Assembly: GCA_013115145.1 (NCBI GenBank)
Contig: JAAPAO010000232.1
Span: forward strand, 1 to 49,309
Origin: Perkinsus chesapeaki
Taxonomy: Eukaryota; Perkinsozoa; Perkinsida; Perkinsidae
DNA: 49,309 bases
Direction of reading: 5' to 3'
Part shown: piece after piece, positions 31,801 through 42,783 of the stretch
Numbering within the stretch: position 1 is the stretch's first letter
Layout: each line of letters opens with the position of its first letter
Position numbers and translations under genes: made by a program
The notes under the pieces: generated by a model
The model's database searches: none
The model's input: only the letters and a program-made list of their open reading frames with translations
Told to the model about the DNA's origin: nothing

Positions 31801-34800
31801 AACTGTAACGCCACATAGCTCGGCGAATGGAGCCTCATCGTCACTTTTCCGACGGAGGCCGAGTATGACATCGTCTGCTCCCTTGACAAGGAGTAAAGAT
31901 CCTTCACTTTCAGGAACGTAAGTCGTGTCGCCGTTTTCAGCCTCGACGACTTGTAGTGGTTGCACGAGTACACTCATCCGCTTCCTATCGCTTGTGAACT
32001 CATTAATACCAATCACCTTGAAAACGGTCTCACTCCATTGCCGATCAATTTCCGAGTCGTGCCTAGACACGAGTCGTCTGGATACCCTCAGCGTAATAAA
32101 ATTATTCCCTCTGTCAACCAATATGTACCCAAAACTGGCAGCCATTTCAACCAGGGCTTCTTCATCTGGACTAGCGCCTTGAAAACGAATGCCAAAGGGA
32201 GAGTCCGTCGATGGCTCCGCGATGACCGTGTTGCACAGAGCACACGTCAGCATGAACACGTGCGCGAAAGCATGGTCTTGAGTCACGATTACTGGTACCC
32301 CAAGTAGATCGAGAAGAGCCTCATCACGCATACAGCTTTTTTCCGCGGCGGAAAAAGTAAGACTGGTTTTGAGCGAGCTAGTGAGAGATGTGATAGCTCG
32401 TGAATCAATCATGGAATCGGTATTTCCAAACTGGGTCCCGCCCACACTGCACATTCGGAATAGCATGCAGTTTTCAGTGAGTGTACCGGTTTTATCGGCT
32501 AGGACATAATCAACCCGACCAAGATCATCATTCAGGTTCGAAGCACTGACGATAACCGATTGATCTCCCCGCCTCAAATGAACGTCCCGTTGGGTGAGAT
32601 ACGCCTGATCCTCGAGTGGTAGGGTATGTGGGGTAGGTCACGTTACTAACCTGTATGGATCTAACTATGTCAACTGTTACATACAGTGATATGGGTATCA
32701 TGTTGTTGAAGAGAATAAGGAAGGTCAGAAACTGTCGTCCCTGGCAAGCGCTGGACTGGTGCACGTTGGTTGCTATAGTATTCGCTACCAGTGACACTTT
32801 GTCTCCATCTAATCCGACAAAACTTTCGAACTCTTCCCTCGTTTCGGATGTGCACGCGAAAGCCATCATGAGCGCCAATGATAGCGTGAACATGAGACCG
32901 CAAACGAACACCAGGTATCTGAGGCCATGGTCAGGTTGTACAACTTTCCGTGTGCTTGTTGATCGAGTCAGCCAGCTACCTTATTAGCAGCCACTGGCAG
33001 AGCTAGCTAGTAGCTATTGACCGCTAGTGACCAACGACAAGATTGCCAGACAAGGAATGAACTTCAAAATGGAAGCACGACATCTATCACGCTCCACCCT
33101 CAAATTTCGTTACATTCGACGCCTCTCGCTATGATTCAAGTAACTTGAATTCTATGCCACAAATATCCAGTGTATTTGAAAAACTTTCGATTCTCGACAC
33201 ACCTGAAACTCAATTCCGTCCCGAAGACACGACAGCTCAGGCGGTTTTGGCCAGTAGAATTTTATGAGTCCTATCTAACCAATAGCCAGATTGCCTACGC
33301 CCGACGGAGTCCGGCTCGAAGGACTTTAAGATTTAACTGCTCCCTTGGGGTTGAGGTTCTCAGTCCCCTTTCGTCACGGTCATACGACCGACGCCCGCTT
33401 GACGGACGCGCACTGCCCAGTGCGCGCCGGCGATAGAAGCTGCTCTGAATTTCTATCACTTCTTACCTGTTGATTTGCTGTTCTACTCTAGACCTCTTCA
33501 TCGGTGGGTTGGCCGTCATATTCATAGCTATCTTAGTGTCTCGTCCAACGTAGACAACGACACCACAGCACCATTTGATATTGCTAACTGTCGAACCACG
33601 AAGCACCTGAGTACGCGGCGGACTAGTTGAGCACATTCCCGCTGAGGACTTACCAGATTTTGCGCACTAGCGGGCTCTCTGAGGCCGCCGTCGAGTCGGA
33701 ATAGACCGTTAAACTCGTTGATAAACCCGTTCGGCGCGTCGCAGGTCATCGATCCGACGCATTCAGATACCAGAGGAAGGGAACGGAACATCCGCCTAAG
33801 TGTTATCGCGTACAAAGATTCCACACATTTTCACACCTACCGTGCTTCAGGAAGAGCCTGCTTCACCTTCAGTGCTGATTCACCATCCAACTGACTCGTT
33901 TCGACGTAGACCACTCCGTCAGAGTTACTAGATGCCACCAACAGTATATCGGCCTGCGTCGGTCCATGGGTAAGCTGTCATTCTCGATAACCCACCGGCA
34001 CTGGTTCGCCCCTGCTGAGGTAGACGATGGAGCCAGCTGTGACGTTCTCCCATGGCATCAGCTCAAGACCTAAAACTCGTCTAGCAATAACTGTTGCAAA
34101 GTGTATCGATTCACCTCCAATATCCTGGCCATCGTCATCAGTTGCCTTGACTACCACTCGACATAGCCGTTTGTTAACCTTGTAACAGCCACACATCTCT
34201 ATAGCTAGGCAAGTGGAAGGCAGAGCAGCGAAAGCCCTCTATGTACTGTGAGCACCACCTTAGTGTCATTTCTATAGCGTCGGTAATCTTCTATCCCATC
34301 CTTGGCCATGGTCACACCAAGGACCAGCACGAGCGGTGCTATCGTGGCCCACTTCGATGTTGGGCTCAAATCAAATGGCAGCATCTGGCATATACCTGAG
34401 ATTTCCTCCGGTTGGTGATGATGATGATGGTGACTCACCAACTAGCAGAAACCATACGTTCGCAACACGATGGAATTGCTCCCAAAGGTTCACTGGTACA
34501 AATGACCACAGGTGGTACTTGGTCGAGGATATCTACAACGAGGTAATAGCGTCGTGCCGATTGCCTCTGGTATTCGTTATGGAAATATCCGATGCTTTTG
34601 AGAGAACTGCCTAAGACTACGTAACACGAGGACCTTGCGGTGTTGGCAGCAGTTTCCTACTCTGTTGTGAAAGTCCGTTCGATGTTGTGCGGATGTCAGA
34701 CAGAACAAGCCCAATCTGTAAAGGCACAAAAATGGCTGATGTTGTGATGTTTAGTTTAAGTACTCTTCGGCCACGGTGGCGTCTGGATCACTGGCGGTGA

Positions 34801-35351
34801 GCTCCGATAATGTACGATTGTTCTGTACGTGGAACTCGGCGGGTGCGTCCGATACGTACGGTCGAAAGGACAACTGTATGCTCTCGTTGCTGCTGCTTGA
34901 TGATGGTTGGATGGAATTCCTCAGACTGTAATCGCCGTTGGCTATATCGGAGAAGTCCGAAGGGAAATCATCTTCGGAGAAATCGAACGGTGTCACTTGT
35001 GAGCTGGAAGAGCTCCTGAGATGACGATCGACGTTGATCATCGGGTCACTACGAGTCACCTCCCTCGAAGGAAATTGGGGATGACTTCCCGAGCGATTTC
35101 CTTTGCTCTGGCCAGCCCCCTGGTGCTCTGAGTCTGCAACCGTGGTCGGAGGCGCTCTGAGGCTCCGGAGCTAACTCAGATGGCGGAACTCCATCTCTAC
35201 CGTTAACGGCCGCAACTTGAGGAGTGAAGCTTCCCGCTGTGGCGCGATGCTGAAGCCTTCGAGCTCTCGATGGCTCTGAACCAGAACGGGCCAAAGACTG
35301 GTCGGGGAAAACACCAGCGAACGGCGAATGGTCATCGGGAGAAGTGGACAT
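25886..35351 (-). CDS. P4-ATPase/guanylyl cyclase fusion protein (alveolate GC)
   Basis: Starts at ATG 35351 with a disordered Ser-rich leader. P4-ATPase parts follow in order: [18 protein letters not shown] (about 34530), [11 protein letters not shown] (A domain, about 33890), [29 protein letters not shown], the phosphorylation motif DKTGTLTEN (Asp codon 32496-32494), [12 protein letters not shown] and [16 protein letters not shown]. All ATPase motifs look intact. Cyclase domain C1 (about 29290-28470) has [31 protein letters not shown]2 (about 27180-26450 plus last exon ending 25886) has [29 protein letters not shown]1 has Glu for the second metal Asp but keeps the Asn/Arg pair and the guanine-type Glu and Cys. 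C2 keeps both metal Asp but lacks Asn/Arg. The two are thus complementary halves in the inverted order known for alveolate GCs. Hydrophobic segments precede each cyclase domain. The product would make cGMP for PKG signalling. The first half has about ten introns, while 32577-27685 is one long exon. Confidence 0.9.
33407..33426. repeat. perfect inverted repeat in a large cyclase intron
   Basis: Nine-base arms CGCGCACTG/CAGTGCGCG surround a two-base centre CC. It lies in a roughly 470-nt non-coding stretch (about 32990-33470) between the P4-ATPase exons ending GRDTKIAMN and beginning YLVFVCGLM. The intron is far longer than the usual 35-90 nt here, so it may carry an inserted element or structured RNA. 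Confidence 0.5.
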
Positions 35352-35661
35352 CAGTTCTACAGTTCAGCACACTTAAAGCGAGATGAAGCTCAGAGATACG
35401 CGGTGAAATTGCAATGATCCTCCAGACACTCCTCGGATGTATCACAGTTACCAAAAAAATCCCACCCCCTCGGCAAAGCTATTATCCGCAGCTGTTCACT
35501 AATTAACACAACACTTTCTGACACCTCTAGCCATCATCAGCTCCGATCCTACTTGACAAGGATGACAAGTAGGAATGGCTCTGCATAAGCATTGTAGTAA
35601 TGGTAGCTCATCACCGTGGTGGTTGTTGAAGTAGTAGGCAAAACAAGCTGCTCAACACTCC

Positions 35662-36139
35662 TTAAGCTCTGAAGCTCTTCTTGATGGCGCTGTACTTCTT
35701 GTTGGCAAGAGGGATCAAGTCAGGGCGGGTGAGGGCCAACTGAGCCTTGATGCTCTTCTGAGCCTTCTTAGTGTCTGATACGAGAAAACAACATGTACAA
35801 TTATTTATACCAATTCCCCATTACTCTTGGAAACACCAGTAGTGGTGTAACGATGAGTCGGCTTCTTAGTCTTCTTGCTGGTGGTAAGGACGATAGTCTG
35901 CTTGTTACCAGTGGTCTGGATGGTCAAACCACCGGCGCGGACGTTGGCAATACCGGAGTAACTGATAGAAAAGAACACTCTGAGAACATTGAGACAGCAG
36001 AAGAACTGACGTACCCAGCACGGTTGAGGTTGGTCATGTTGCCAGGCTCGGTGGTGAAGGCGGCGGTGTTGGCACGCTTCTGGATGAAGCTGTTGTTGTT
36101 GCGGACGCACTGCCAGATAAGCTGCTGGGAAGCCACCAT
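35662..36139 (-). CDS. RPL28: 60S ribosomal protein eL28
   Basis: A structural protein of the large cytosolic ribosomal subunit. Exons on the minus strand are 36139-36015, 35961-35837 and 35774-35662; introns are 53 nt (35962-36014) and 62 nt (35775-35836), both GT-AG. The joined length gives 120 residues. The N-terminus (MVASQQLIWQCVRNNNSFIQ, then FTTEPGNMTNLN) matches the eL28 pattern of an N-terminal VRN...SF..KR and a TEPNNL segment. The C-terminus ends KKYSAIKKSFRA. It lies about 310 bp from the cyclase start, with both genes on the minus strand. It is divergent from the E2 gene, with a 638-bp spacer. Confidence 0.93.
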
Positions 36140-36777
36140 TATACTGTTGTCGCGGTGAGTAACACTACTACTGAATACGGCATAAATACCACCACCACGA
36201 AACCTAAATCAGTCATAAAGCGACACGGAAAAGATACAAAAAAGGTCAATCTCAGACCACAACCATCAACAACGGACACCTGCCACTCAAACGTCCACCA
36301 AACTATCACCCCGCTACGTCCTGGATGACATTCCTAACCTTCAAGTCCAATATTATAAATGATTTTCAGACGCCCTCCGTACCTTTCTGAGGTCAAAAAA
36401 GCGGATTTTCGCCCAAGGTACCGACGCTACCCGCGAATCGATCACATGGGCGAGCGAGATTGCCAAATCTGCGCATAATTGCGACCCTGGTCCATCCGAG
36501 CTGCCCCACTTCCGGAGTTAATTTTTTCAAAGTGAATAGGGTTGTTGGGAAGCAGTTGCCGGTGCGTCTTTCTTTCTGGCGCTATTGGGAATCTTTCGGT
36601 TTCAGCCTGGTGGTTTCACCTATTTTCGGCGCGCAATTGGGCACCCTTCCAGGAAGCTAATTAAATAATTTTTATTTTAACGGCGGTATATTTTATATTC
36701 ATTAGTCTCATCTTTTATGTTATTCATTCGTTGTTTAGATTGCCGTCTTTTGTTGCTATTCTCCACCGAGGTTCCCC
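36140..36777. promoter_or_regulatory. spacer between divergent eL28 and E2 genes
   Basis: This non-coding interval separates the eL28 ATG (minus strand) from the E2 ATG (plus strand), so it must contain both 5' regions and could be a bidirectional promoter. The right part (about 36655-36730) is AT-rich. I see no canonical TATA box that I would defend and no open frame of note except a broken 66-codon one. Confidence 0.4.
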
Positions 36778-37457
36778 ATGAGCCATGAGAATGTCCGGCC
36801 ACAAGTCATCCGAGAGCTCCTCAGCCAGCTGCATCGGCAACAGCCCATCAACTTGCTTAACTCCTGTGGGCCTTGTGCCCTGCATGATGATATTCTCATC
36901 GGCCGAGCGGCTCCTGGTAGGCGTAACTCATCACGTGGTGCTCCAGTCTAGTGTTAGGTGATTTAAAGCCAAGTTGGTTGAAAGAGCGAAGAGTGTCCCT
37001 TCCGAATGGTGGCCAGGACCCTACAGAGATCCATGCAGTCATTCGTGGACCGGATGATTCTCCCTACGCTCGAGGCTTCTTCACTGTCAAGTAAGCCGCC
37101 CTTCTAATGTCTTCTTCGTATGCTGACCGTTTCAGACTATTTATCGAGGCGGGGTTCCCTCGCGCTCCACCACGAGTCGTTTTCGGCACTAGAGTGTTCC
37201 ATCCAAACGTGTGCGAACTCACCGGCGATGTGAGCCATCATCGACTCCCAAGACCGAACTCTCGTCAGGTGTGTAAATTAGCGTTACACCGGAAATGGCG
37301 TCCGGAGCAGTGGAGTCTCGAGCGTTTTATCGACGGCCTAGTTGAGCTCATGGAACAACCTTCCATGGATAAGCCTCTCAACATGACAGCGGTAGGCAGC
37401 CATCTGGTCTCTGCGGTGGAGAGCTCTCCGCTGACAGGCTCGTCTTTACGCGGCTGA
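36778..37457 (+). CDS. ubiquitin-conjugating enzyme E2 (UBC fold)
   Basis: Four exons: 36778-36916, 36952-37090, 37136-37229 and 37269-37457. The introns are 35, 45 and 39 nt, all GT-AG. Total 561 nt, 186 residues, exactly in frame. The UBC core shows HAVIRGPDDSPYARGFFTVK, then FPRAPPRVVF, then VFHPNV (the HPN motif). The active-site Cys is in the segment GDVCKLALHRKW about ten residues later, and a Pro-rich helix follows (LVELMEQPSMDKPLNM). The N-terminus is unusual, with about 45 residues before the first helix (ending ALHDDILIGRAAPG). The third intron is in frame and stop-free, so retention would insert 13 residues between HPN and the active Cys. Whether it charges ubiquitin or a ubiquitin-like protein is not clear. 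Confidence 0.85.
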
Positions 37458-37497
37458 TCGTGATGGTTACGATCGTCGAGCTCGATTGTGTACGGTG

Positions 37498-38213
37498 ATG
37501 CATGCCTTGCCGCGGCCACTAACTCCGGTGAAACGGCGCCGGGCCTCATCGAGCGGCACGGCAAGCGAGTATGGTGGATTTGGTGGATACCCGACGTCTG
37601 TTGACGACATTTCTCTGGAAGTGAGTCGGCTACCTGGAGAGAGGGTTGATTACTTCATTCAGGACTTCGCTGAAGATGGACTGATAGACCTGGCTGCCAT
37701 CGCTGGTGTGAAGTACCCCACAGATTTCCCACTGAGTCTCGCGACATCTGGTGACGCCCCGGAGTCGGAGTGTTCCGGTGAGAGTGGTCCGCCGTCTACG
37801 CCGTGCGCCATGAGCATCGACGGTTGCTCCGAAAGAAGTGAAGGTCCTCGTCGACGTGCCCCGCTGGAGATTGAGATTGATTCTAGCAGCGACGAAAGCG
37901 AGGGGGAGGAGTTGCAGGCTTACTGTGAGGAGGTTTTGGTGACTCCACGGAGATCAGAGCGTCGATGCTCCCCTTCATCCGAGGGTCGCAGCGCCAGTCG
38001 ACGGCTGGCTGGCACCCCCAAGGGGGGCTTATTTAGCAAAGGTGGGTTGATGAGTGCGTACGTTTGGAGAAGTTCTTGTCAGATGCATCACCGGTGACGA
38101 GCGGATCTGTACGCGTGCGCAGCTCGCGGCACTGCACCACACCGCATAGCCCGTTCCTCGGCACGCCGGTCCGATCAAAGAGAGGGCCGGGGAGCTCACT
38201 GAGAAGATTGTAA
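37498..38213 (+). CDS. Ser-rich, acidic/basic nuclear-type protein, unknown (two exons)
   Basis: Exon 1 is 37498-38041, the intron 38042-38082 (41 nt, GTGGGT...TGTCAG), and exon 2 38083-38213. The joined length is 675 nt, 224 residues. Exon 1 has a nuclear-localisation-like start (PLTPVKRRRASSSG), a middle segment SRLPGERVDYFIQDFAEDGL, and an acidic patch IEIDSSSDESEGEE flanked by SP/TP sites (LVTPRRSERRCSPSSEGR). Exon 2 ends TTPHSPFLGTPVRSKRGPG plus SSLRRL. Repeated S/T-P near Arg suggests a CDK-type phosphorylation target. No catalytic domain is visible. The start follows the E2 stop by 40 nt. Confidence 0.65.
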
Positions 38214-38479
38214 ATATAGACAACTCAGCGTTGACGTTAAGTCGATGCGCTTCCTGAACACGTTCATTACTTCTGGTGTATAATTAACTTCATCTCTCAA
38301 CCCGCAGCAGCAGCAGGAGCAGCAGTCTGAGTTATCGTGCCACCATTAGTGTGAACGGTCATCTCAGCGGCTGCACCAGCAGCCTAGTTGTAGGGTGTAG
38401 CAGTTCTGCCATGACCATGGTATTGTTATGTAGTTGAGTTGTCAATACGGAACGGTTTTAGAGGTTGTTGTATTTCAAG
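38214..38479. other. short spacer, nothing certain
   Basis: The plus strand shows no open frame. The minus strand shows an Ala-rich stretch (TQTAAPAAAAG, stop near 38301) after a possible acceptor, but no upstream exon joins it, so no gene is called. Confidence 0.3.
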
Positions 38480-41190
38480 ATGGTCATATCGTCTGATGCT
38501 GCTGTTGAGTGCTTGGATCGCTACCTGGCGGTGAGGCAAACTGTGACGGATGCTGGATGTGATTCTTTGGTGAGTTCCTGGTGCCGATGCGGTTAAGTGT
38601 GATTGGTAACTTCGCCGTCACCGTCGGTTTATCATAACCCGACGATGCTGTAAAAGTGTAGTCTTCTCCGGAGTTCTTTGGAAAGTTCCGGGCTTCGCGA
38701 GGGTGGTGTCATGGAAGGGAAAAAATTGGAAATATAAAATTAGCGGATCTCTCAGATGAAGCTTCCGGAGCATTTTCTAGGAACTGGTTGTCCATGATTG
38801 TCTGGCGAGCGACACACCAGGAATAGATTGATGGTCTTCTGCTGACTCACGTCATGGTTATACGGGTTCATAGAAGATGAATTCACTTACTGGGCACAAA
38901 TGTTACAATTCATCTTTACGGTCAACGTAACTTCTTCGTACAAAGATGTTGGTGTATAGGTGCTCGTGTGTGGTCCTGATGGTCGCCTTAACAGCGGTAG
39001 CATTCACTGTGTGCTGCACCTCCTGTACGGGAAAGGTAGACTGGTTGGGGTCTAGTGTAGTGAGCAGTTGCCATTAGTTGGACGCGCTCTTATCGGTTCG
39101 GAGTTCTCCGGCAGAGCCGAGGCTCTGAATGAGGTTTTTATGGTCATCACTGCAAAGGCTGATGGTTGGAGTAGTGTAGCTGCGAAGTCGATGGTGGGAT
39201 CTGACTGCTCCGCGCAAAGGTACAATTTTCTGTCCAAAAACAGTCGCGGCGGAAGTATCTGGATTAACGCGTCTCTGGTCGTGCACGCTGGTGAGGGGTG
39301 GTTATTGGGTGATTGGAGGCGAGTGAGAGTTGGGTAGGTGATGACAGCTGATTTGGAGGGAGATATCGACGAGTACGATTCCTATAAGACCGGAGCTTTC
39401 ATCAGGGCGCTGGAGGGGTCAACTAGCATTGGAGTGTGCCCGAGTGGTAGGAGTTTGGGTGGGTGCGGAGGATGGTGATGGTTGGTAGTGATGGAGGGGG
39501 AGACGAGAGAAGATAACGAGGTTAAGATGTGTGTGGAGAAATGGCCGTTGGTGAGTAAATACTGGAACCGAGAATCGAACTCGGGACCTATCGCGTGTGA
39601 GGCGATCGTCATAACCAACTAGACCATTCCAGCTGTGCTTTTTTTATTACAAAGCAGATTGCCGTGCTGACCCTGGGCTCAGGTTAAAGCTTATGGATAC
39701 GAGGATTTTGCCACCAATGGCTTTCTCACTCTCTCTCACCCCACAGTTGATCTTGGTGATACCCTCCTTGCTGGAGTCATGTCAGCTTGGACGCCGGCTG
39801 CTGTCGAACGAGCTGTTGCTGGTCAGCCAATTAAAGACTTGAGAGTAAGATGGTCTGGTTATTTATTGATTTATAATAATGTATGTGTTCATCTCTCCAT
39901 CGGCATGTGAATGGTCTGATATTGTGATGGAAATGCCCCTACTGGGAATCGAACCCGGGGCCGTGTCATGAGATTGTTGGTCAGGCTGCGTGGCAGCAGA
40001 GCATGGCCGCCGTAGAGAGGATGGATTTGAAGGGAGAAATCGTCCCGGATGAGATAGGCAAGCCTCTGTTAGAGCTCTATGAGTGGGGCATTAGCGGTAC
40101 CCGGCCTGTGGGGAGGGCCAATGGGTAGGTACGGAAGAGTGAGTGATGACGATGGTGTTGTGGGCGGCGACGGACGGCGGTTGAAGGCTGAATGCTGGAT
40201 TGAGAAGCATACCTGTGGAGGCATGGAGAAGGATGGTGATTGTATGGTGAGTGTGGATATTGGGAAGTTGATTAGAGAACAAAGTTATATAACTCTTATA
40301 CACAGCTTTTATAAATATCACTCCCTAGCACTGCGATCTTTGCAGAGTCATCATCCTTACCGTTGCTCGTGATAATATATGCAAAAAGGTAAATGACGGT
40401 ACGCAGTCCAATGGCTTAGATCTGGCTCGGCGTTCATCCGGAGACCAGCATCGCCTGCACTCGGACATACTTGATACCATCTCACAAAGCTAGTGAGGAG
40501 GACATAGATGAGATAGAAACGTTAACGCTCGAGGCCATTGGATTGGTGAAGTAGGCCTGGTTATGGTCTTGGGTAGTGTGAGGTCGATGAGCTCAGAGAG
40601 GCTGTTAGTGGTGGGGGTGTTGATTATGATGATAGAGTTAAAGTGGATTGGATCGATGCTTATGGACTGATATCCACTTCGAGGCCATCTGTGAAGGGGA
40701 CAAACTGTGCCTTCATTTCTGTAAGGCATTTGTTAGGGAAAGGGTAATGTTGCAGTGCAGGCTACTGTTACTAAGGCGGGCCTGAGGGTGATGTACGGTG
40801 ACACATACTTTGTAATAATCCTTCTGAGTTGGTCATTCCCATACTCCTGTCAGCTTCCCTCGGGCGAGGGGAGGGATGCCGTCTCGGTGACCAGGGCAAT
40901 CCCACAGTTGACACCTGCGGTTTGGGGCTGCTCCGCTGCTAGAGTAGAGGATAGGCGAGCCGTCGAGGAGGACGCTCGCAGGTCGGCATGTTTGATGGGG
41001 ACGGTGATGACCGATGGGGGTGGTAGGTTCCTAGAAGGTCACAGAGGAGTTCAGTTCGGCAGACTTTTGCTTAACTTGCGGACGAGTGAGGGAGGTGATG
41101 ACAGCGAGAGGGACGCCACGAAGAAGCTCGGCAAGCTCGCATTGGCACCTCCCGACGCAGCGAGCCGCTCGAAGGTTGGTGTTTGGTAAG
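38480..41190 (+). CDS. unresolved spliced locus or loci, product unknown
   Basis: Several exon-like open segments lie on the plus strand with GT-AG boundaries. One starts at ATG 38480 (SSDAAVECLDRYLAVRQTV, donor at about 38570). A second ATG at 38946 opens a signal-peptide-like MLVYRCSCVVLMVALTAVAF. Further segments are GRALIGSEFSGRAEALNEVF (39083-39220), DLEGDIDEYDSYKTGAFIRA (about 39350-39420), NGFLTLSHPTVDLGDTLLAG, KGEIVPDEIGKPLLELYEWG (about 40025-40090) and GHRGVQFGRLLLNLRTSEGG (about 41035-41095). The phases of consecutive pieces do not all agree, so there may be two genes or errors in my joins. No domain is recognised. A tRNA-Val gene and a tRNA-3'-end element sit in its introns. Confidence 0.35.
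39560..39633 (-). tRNA. tRNA-Val (anticodon CAC)
   Basis: The minus strand folds as a full cloverleaf. The acceptor is GCTGGAA/TTCCAGT (first pair G-U) with discriminator A. There is a D-arm, an anticodon stem ATCGC/GCGAT with loop CTCACAC (anticodon CAC), and a T-arm CCGAG-TTCGATT-CTCGG with perfect box B. It appears to lie inside a protein-gene intron on the opposite strand (39551 GTGAGT to 39657 AAGCAG), leaving only a few bases before the donor. Only TTTA follows the 3' end, a weak Pol III terminator. Confidence 0.88.
39931..39970 (-). repeat. tRNA-3'-end element 5 in a candidate intron (reverse)
   Basis: The complement reads box B GGTTCGATTCC, T-stem strand CCCAG, acceptor strand TAGGGGC, discriminator A and TTT. 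It is in a candidate intron 39845-39984 (GTAAGA...GGTCAG) between the exon ending IKDLR and the exon starting AAWQQSMAAVER. No GCCCCTA 5' partner is present. Confidence 0.6.
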
Positions 41191-41653
41191 GAGATCGGTA
41201 GTGGTGATTCGGACTAAGCCGAGGTCAGGAGGGCGCACGGTGGTGGTGGTGACAGGACACTTGTCGGATGCGCTCAGGAAGGCCTCGGGAAAATCAGCAT
41301 GTCCGGCGGCTTGAGAAGGTCGCAGTTTGGTGATGCATTTGTTAGATACTCACGTGGGCTGGCTTTGACAGGCCAGGGAGCTGGAGCATTGGTGGCGGAT
41401 CTATCGGGGGATAGTAGGATGGGTATAGTTGAAGGAGTGAAGGGAGGAGGGTGAGCTGCTGCTGGTGATGGGTGTGGTGGTGAGGGTACTTGAGGAATTT
41501 AACACCAGTGTCAACTGGTGCGCGGGAAAATATAACTTAGTGTTGTTGATTGATCATTAAACTGATATGAGCGCAAGTTGCAAGTTGTTGGACTGGTGGT
41601 GTAAAAAGCCGTGTTAGATGGGTACTATAAAGGACAAGGAGAATATGGATGAA

Positions 41654-41725
41654 GGGCTGTGCCGAGAATTGAACTCGGGACCTCTCGCACCCTAAGCGAG
41701 AATCATACCACTAGACCACACAGCC
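41654..41725 (-). tRNA. tRNA-Pro (anticodon AGG)
   Basis: This is a complete cloverleaf on the minus strand. The acceptor GGCTGTG/CACAGCC is perfect and the discriminator is C. The D-arm contains GTCTAGTGGTATGA. The anticodon stem CTCGC/GCGAG has loop TTAGGGT (anticodon AGG), and the T-arm is CCGAG-TTCAATT-CTCGG. The anticodon arm is identical to canonical eukaryotic tRNA-Pro. No strong T-run follows the 3' end. It lies between two unresolved loci. Confidence 0.92.
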
Positions 41726-41799
41726 GATATGTTTAAACATCTATTTTCCCTGTCGTGTGGTGCTGCTGCCCAATCCCCAAACCCCTTCCTCGTCAGCCT

Positions 41800-42783
41800 A
41801 TGGCTCGCCGTGAACATAAAGAAGAAGTACACTTTAGTATTTCAACTTCATCGGTCGCCATTCCAATCCGGAGAAACAGAAGACTACCTTCCGACACCGA
41901 GCCGAGTATTGCAATTGTGGAAAGACAACGGTGTGCCGATTGACCTCCTGAGTGTCCACAATCTCCCCGAGGAAGTACAGCGCTTGCGCGAGGTCTCCAA
42001 AAAGTACCCTTGTAGATTGCGAGATTCCTCAACGACGAGGGAAGTCCTGGGCGGCTGGTGGCTGGCGGGGCATTACAGTGATGACTCGACTGCATCGACC
42101 TCGTGGAAGCTCGTATTTTCAGTCGCTTCACTACGCCCTGCATCGAGCCTGGCTCTGGCAAAGGAGCTCTCTTCATAGCTGGTCTACCAGGATCGGAGGT
42201 ATCCACCTGTCGTCTCGCGGCTAGACTGGCCCACCGGCTCAACGCCGAATGCCTCGGACTGTCACAGTGGAAAGATGCTGGTGAGATTGCCGACATCGAA
42301 TGGCAGTAAAAGTTATAATAGCGTCTACCAGGTGATATCCCCCGCGGCAGTGAGTTTCTGGTGGTTTGGAGTACCACCGTTGAGGATGTAACGCTCCTTC
42401 CTACCCTGTACCTGGCCTCAGGGCTGTTGTCAGTCTCTGGAGTTCATCATCGCTCTCGATAGCCAAGTTGATCTTATCGGTTTCATAGTGGCATTTTTGG
42501 ACCGACAAACGTGAGTGTCTCCGAAGATAATGTCCTCTATCGTGTCGATCCAAGATACTTCCCCTTCGGTGATGGCCAGAAGATTCGACACCCGCTGGCG
42601 GCCCGCCTTGTTCGGGCATGCAGCTTGGTGGTCCTTCCTGAGCAGAGCCAGTCTCAAGCAATATATTCAGATTTGAAGGCGATGGCCGTTTCGGTAGGTG
42701 CGCCAAAACTTGGTGAGCTGAGCGTGTCTGTTTTACCGTGGAATAGAGCGCTGGCTTGTCCACTCATAACCCGGTCAAGATGA
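41800..42783 (+). CDS. possible P-loop (Orc1/Cdc6-like?) protein, spliced, uncertain
   Basis: From ATG 41800 a spliced reading is plausible. It gives MARREHKEEVHFSIS, then LREIARFLNDEGSPGRLV after a small intron. Next comes EPGSGKGALFIAGLPGSE (about 42145-42200), which resembles the segment leading into the Walker A loop of Orc1/Cdc6 AAA ATPases. The Walker Lys is not seen, because the sequence continues GLPGSEVST. Later exons would be FIIALDSQVDLIGFIVAFLD (about 42440-42500) and DPRYFPFGDGQKIRHPLAAR (to stop 42781-42783). The relation to AAA proteins rests on one motif and is weak. A 194-codon frame on the opposite strand is taken as a shadow. Confidence 0.3.

Noticed and set aside
38290-38400. 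An Ala-rich minus-strand tail looking like a last exon
   Set aside because: No upstream exon with matching phase or start could be found.
38946-39337. A further member of the two-Cys WG repeat family
   Set aside because: The Cys spacing and the WG motif are absent, so any similarity is superficial.
41793-42377. A 194-codon open frame on the minus strand
   Set aside because: Low-complexity composition with no motif. The plus strand has splice signals and P-loop-like sequence in the same place.
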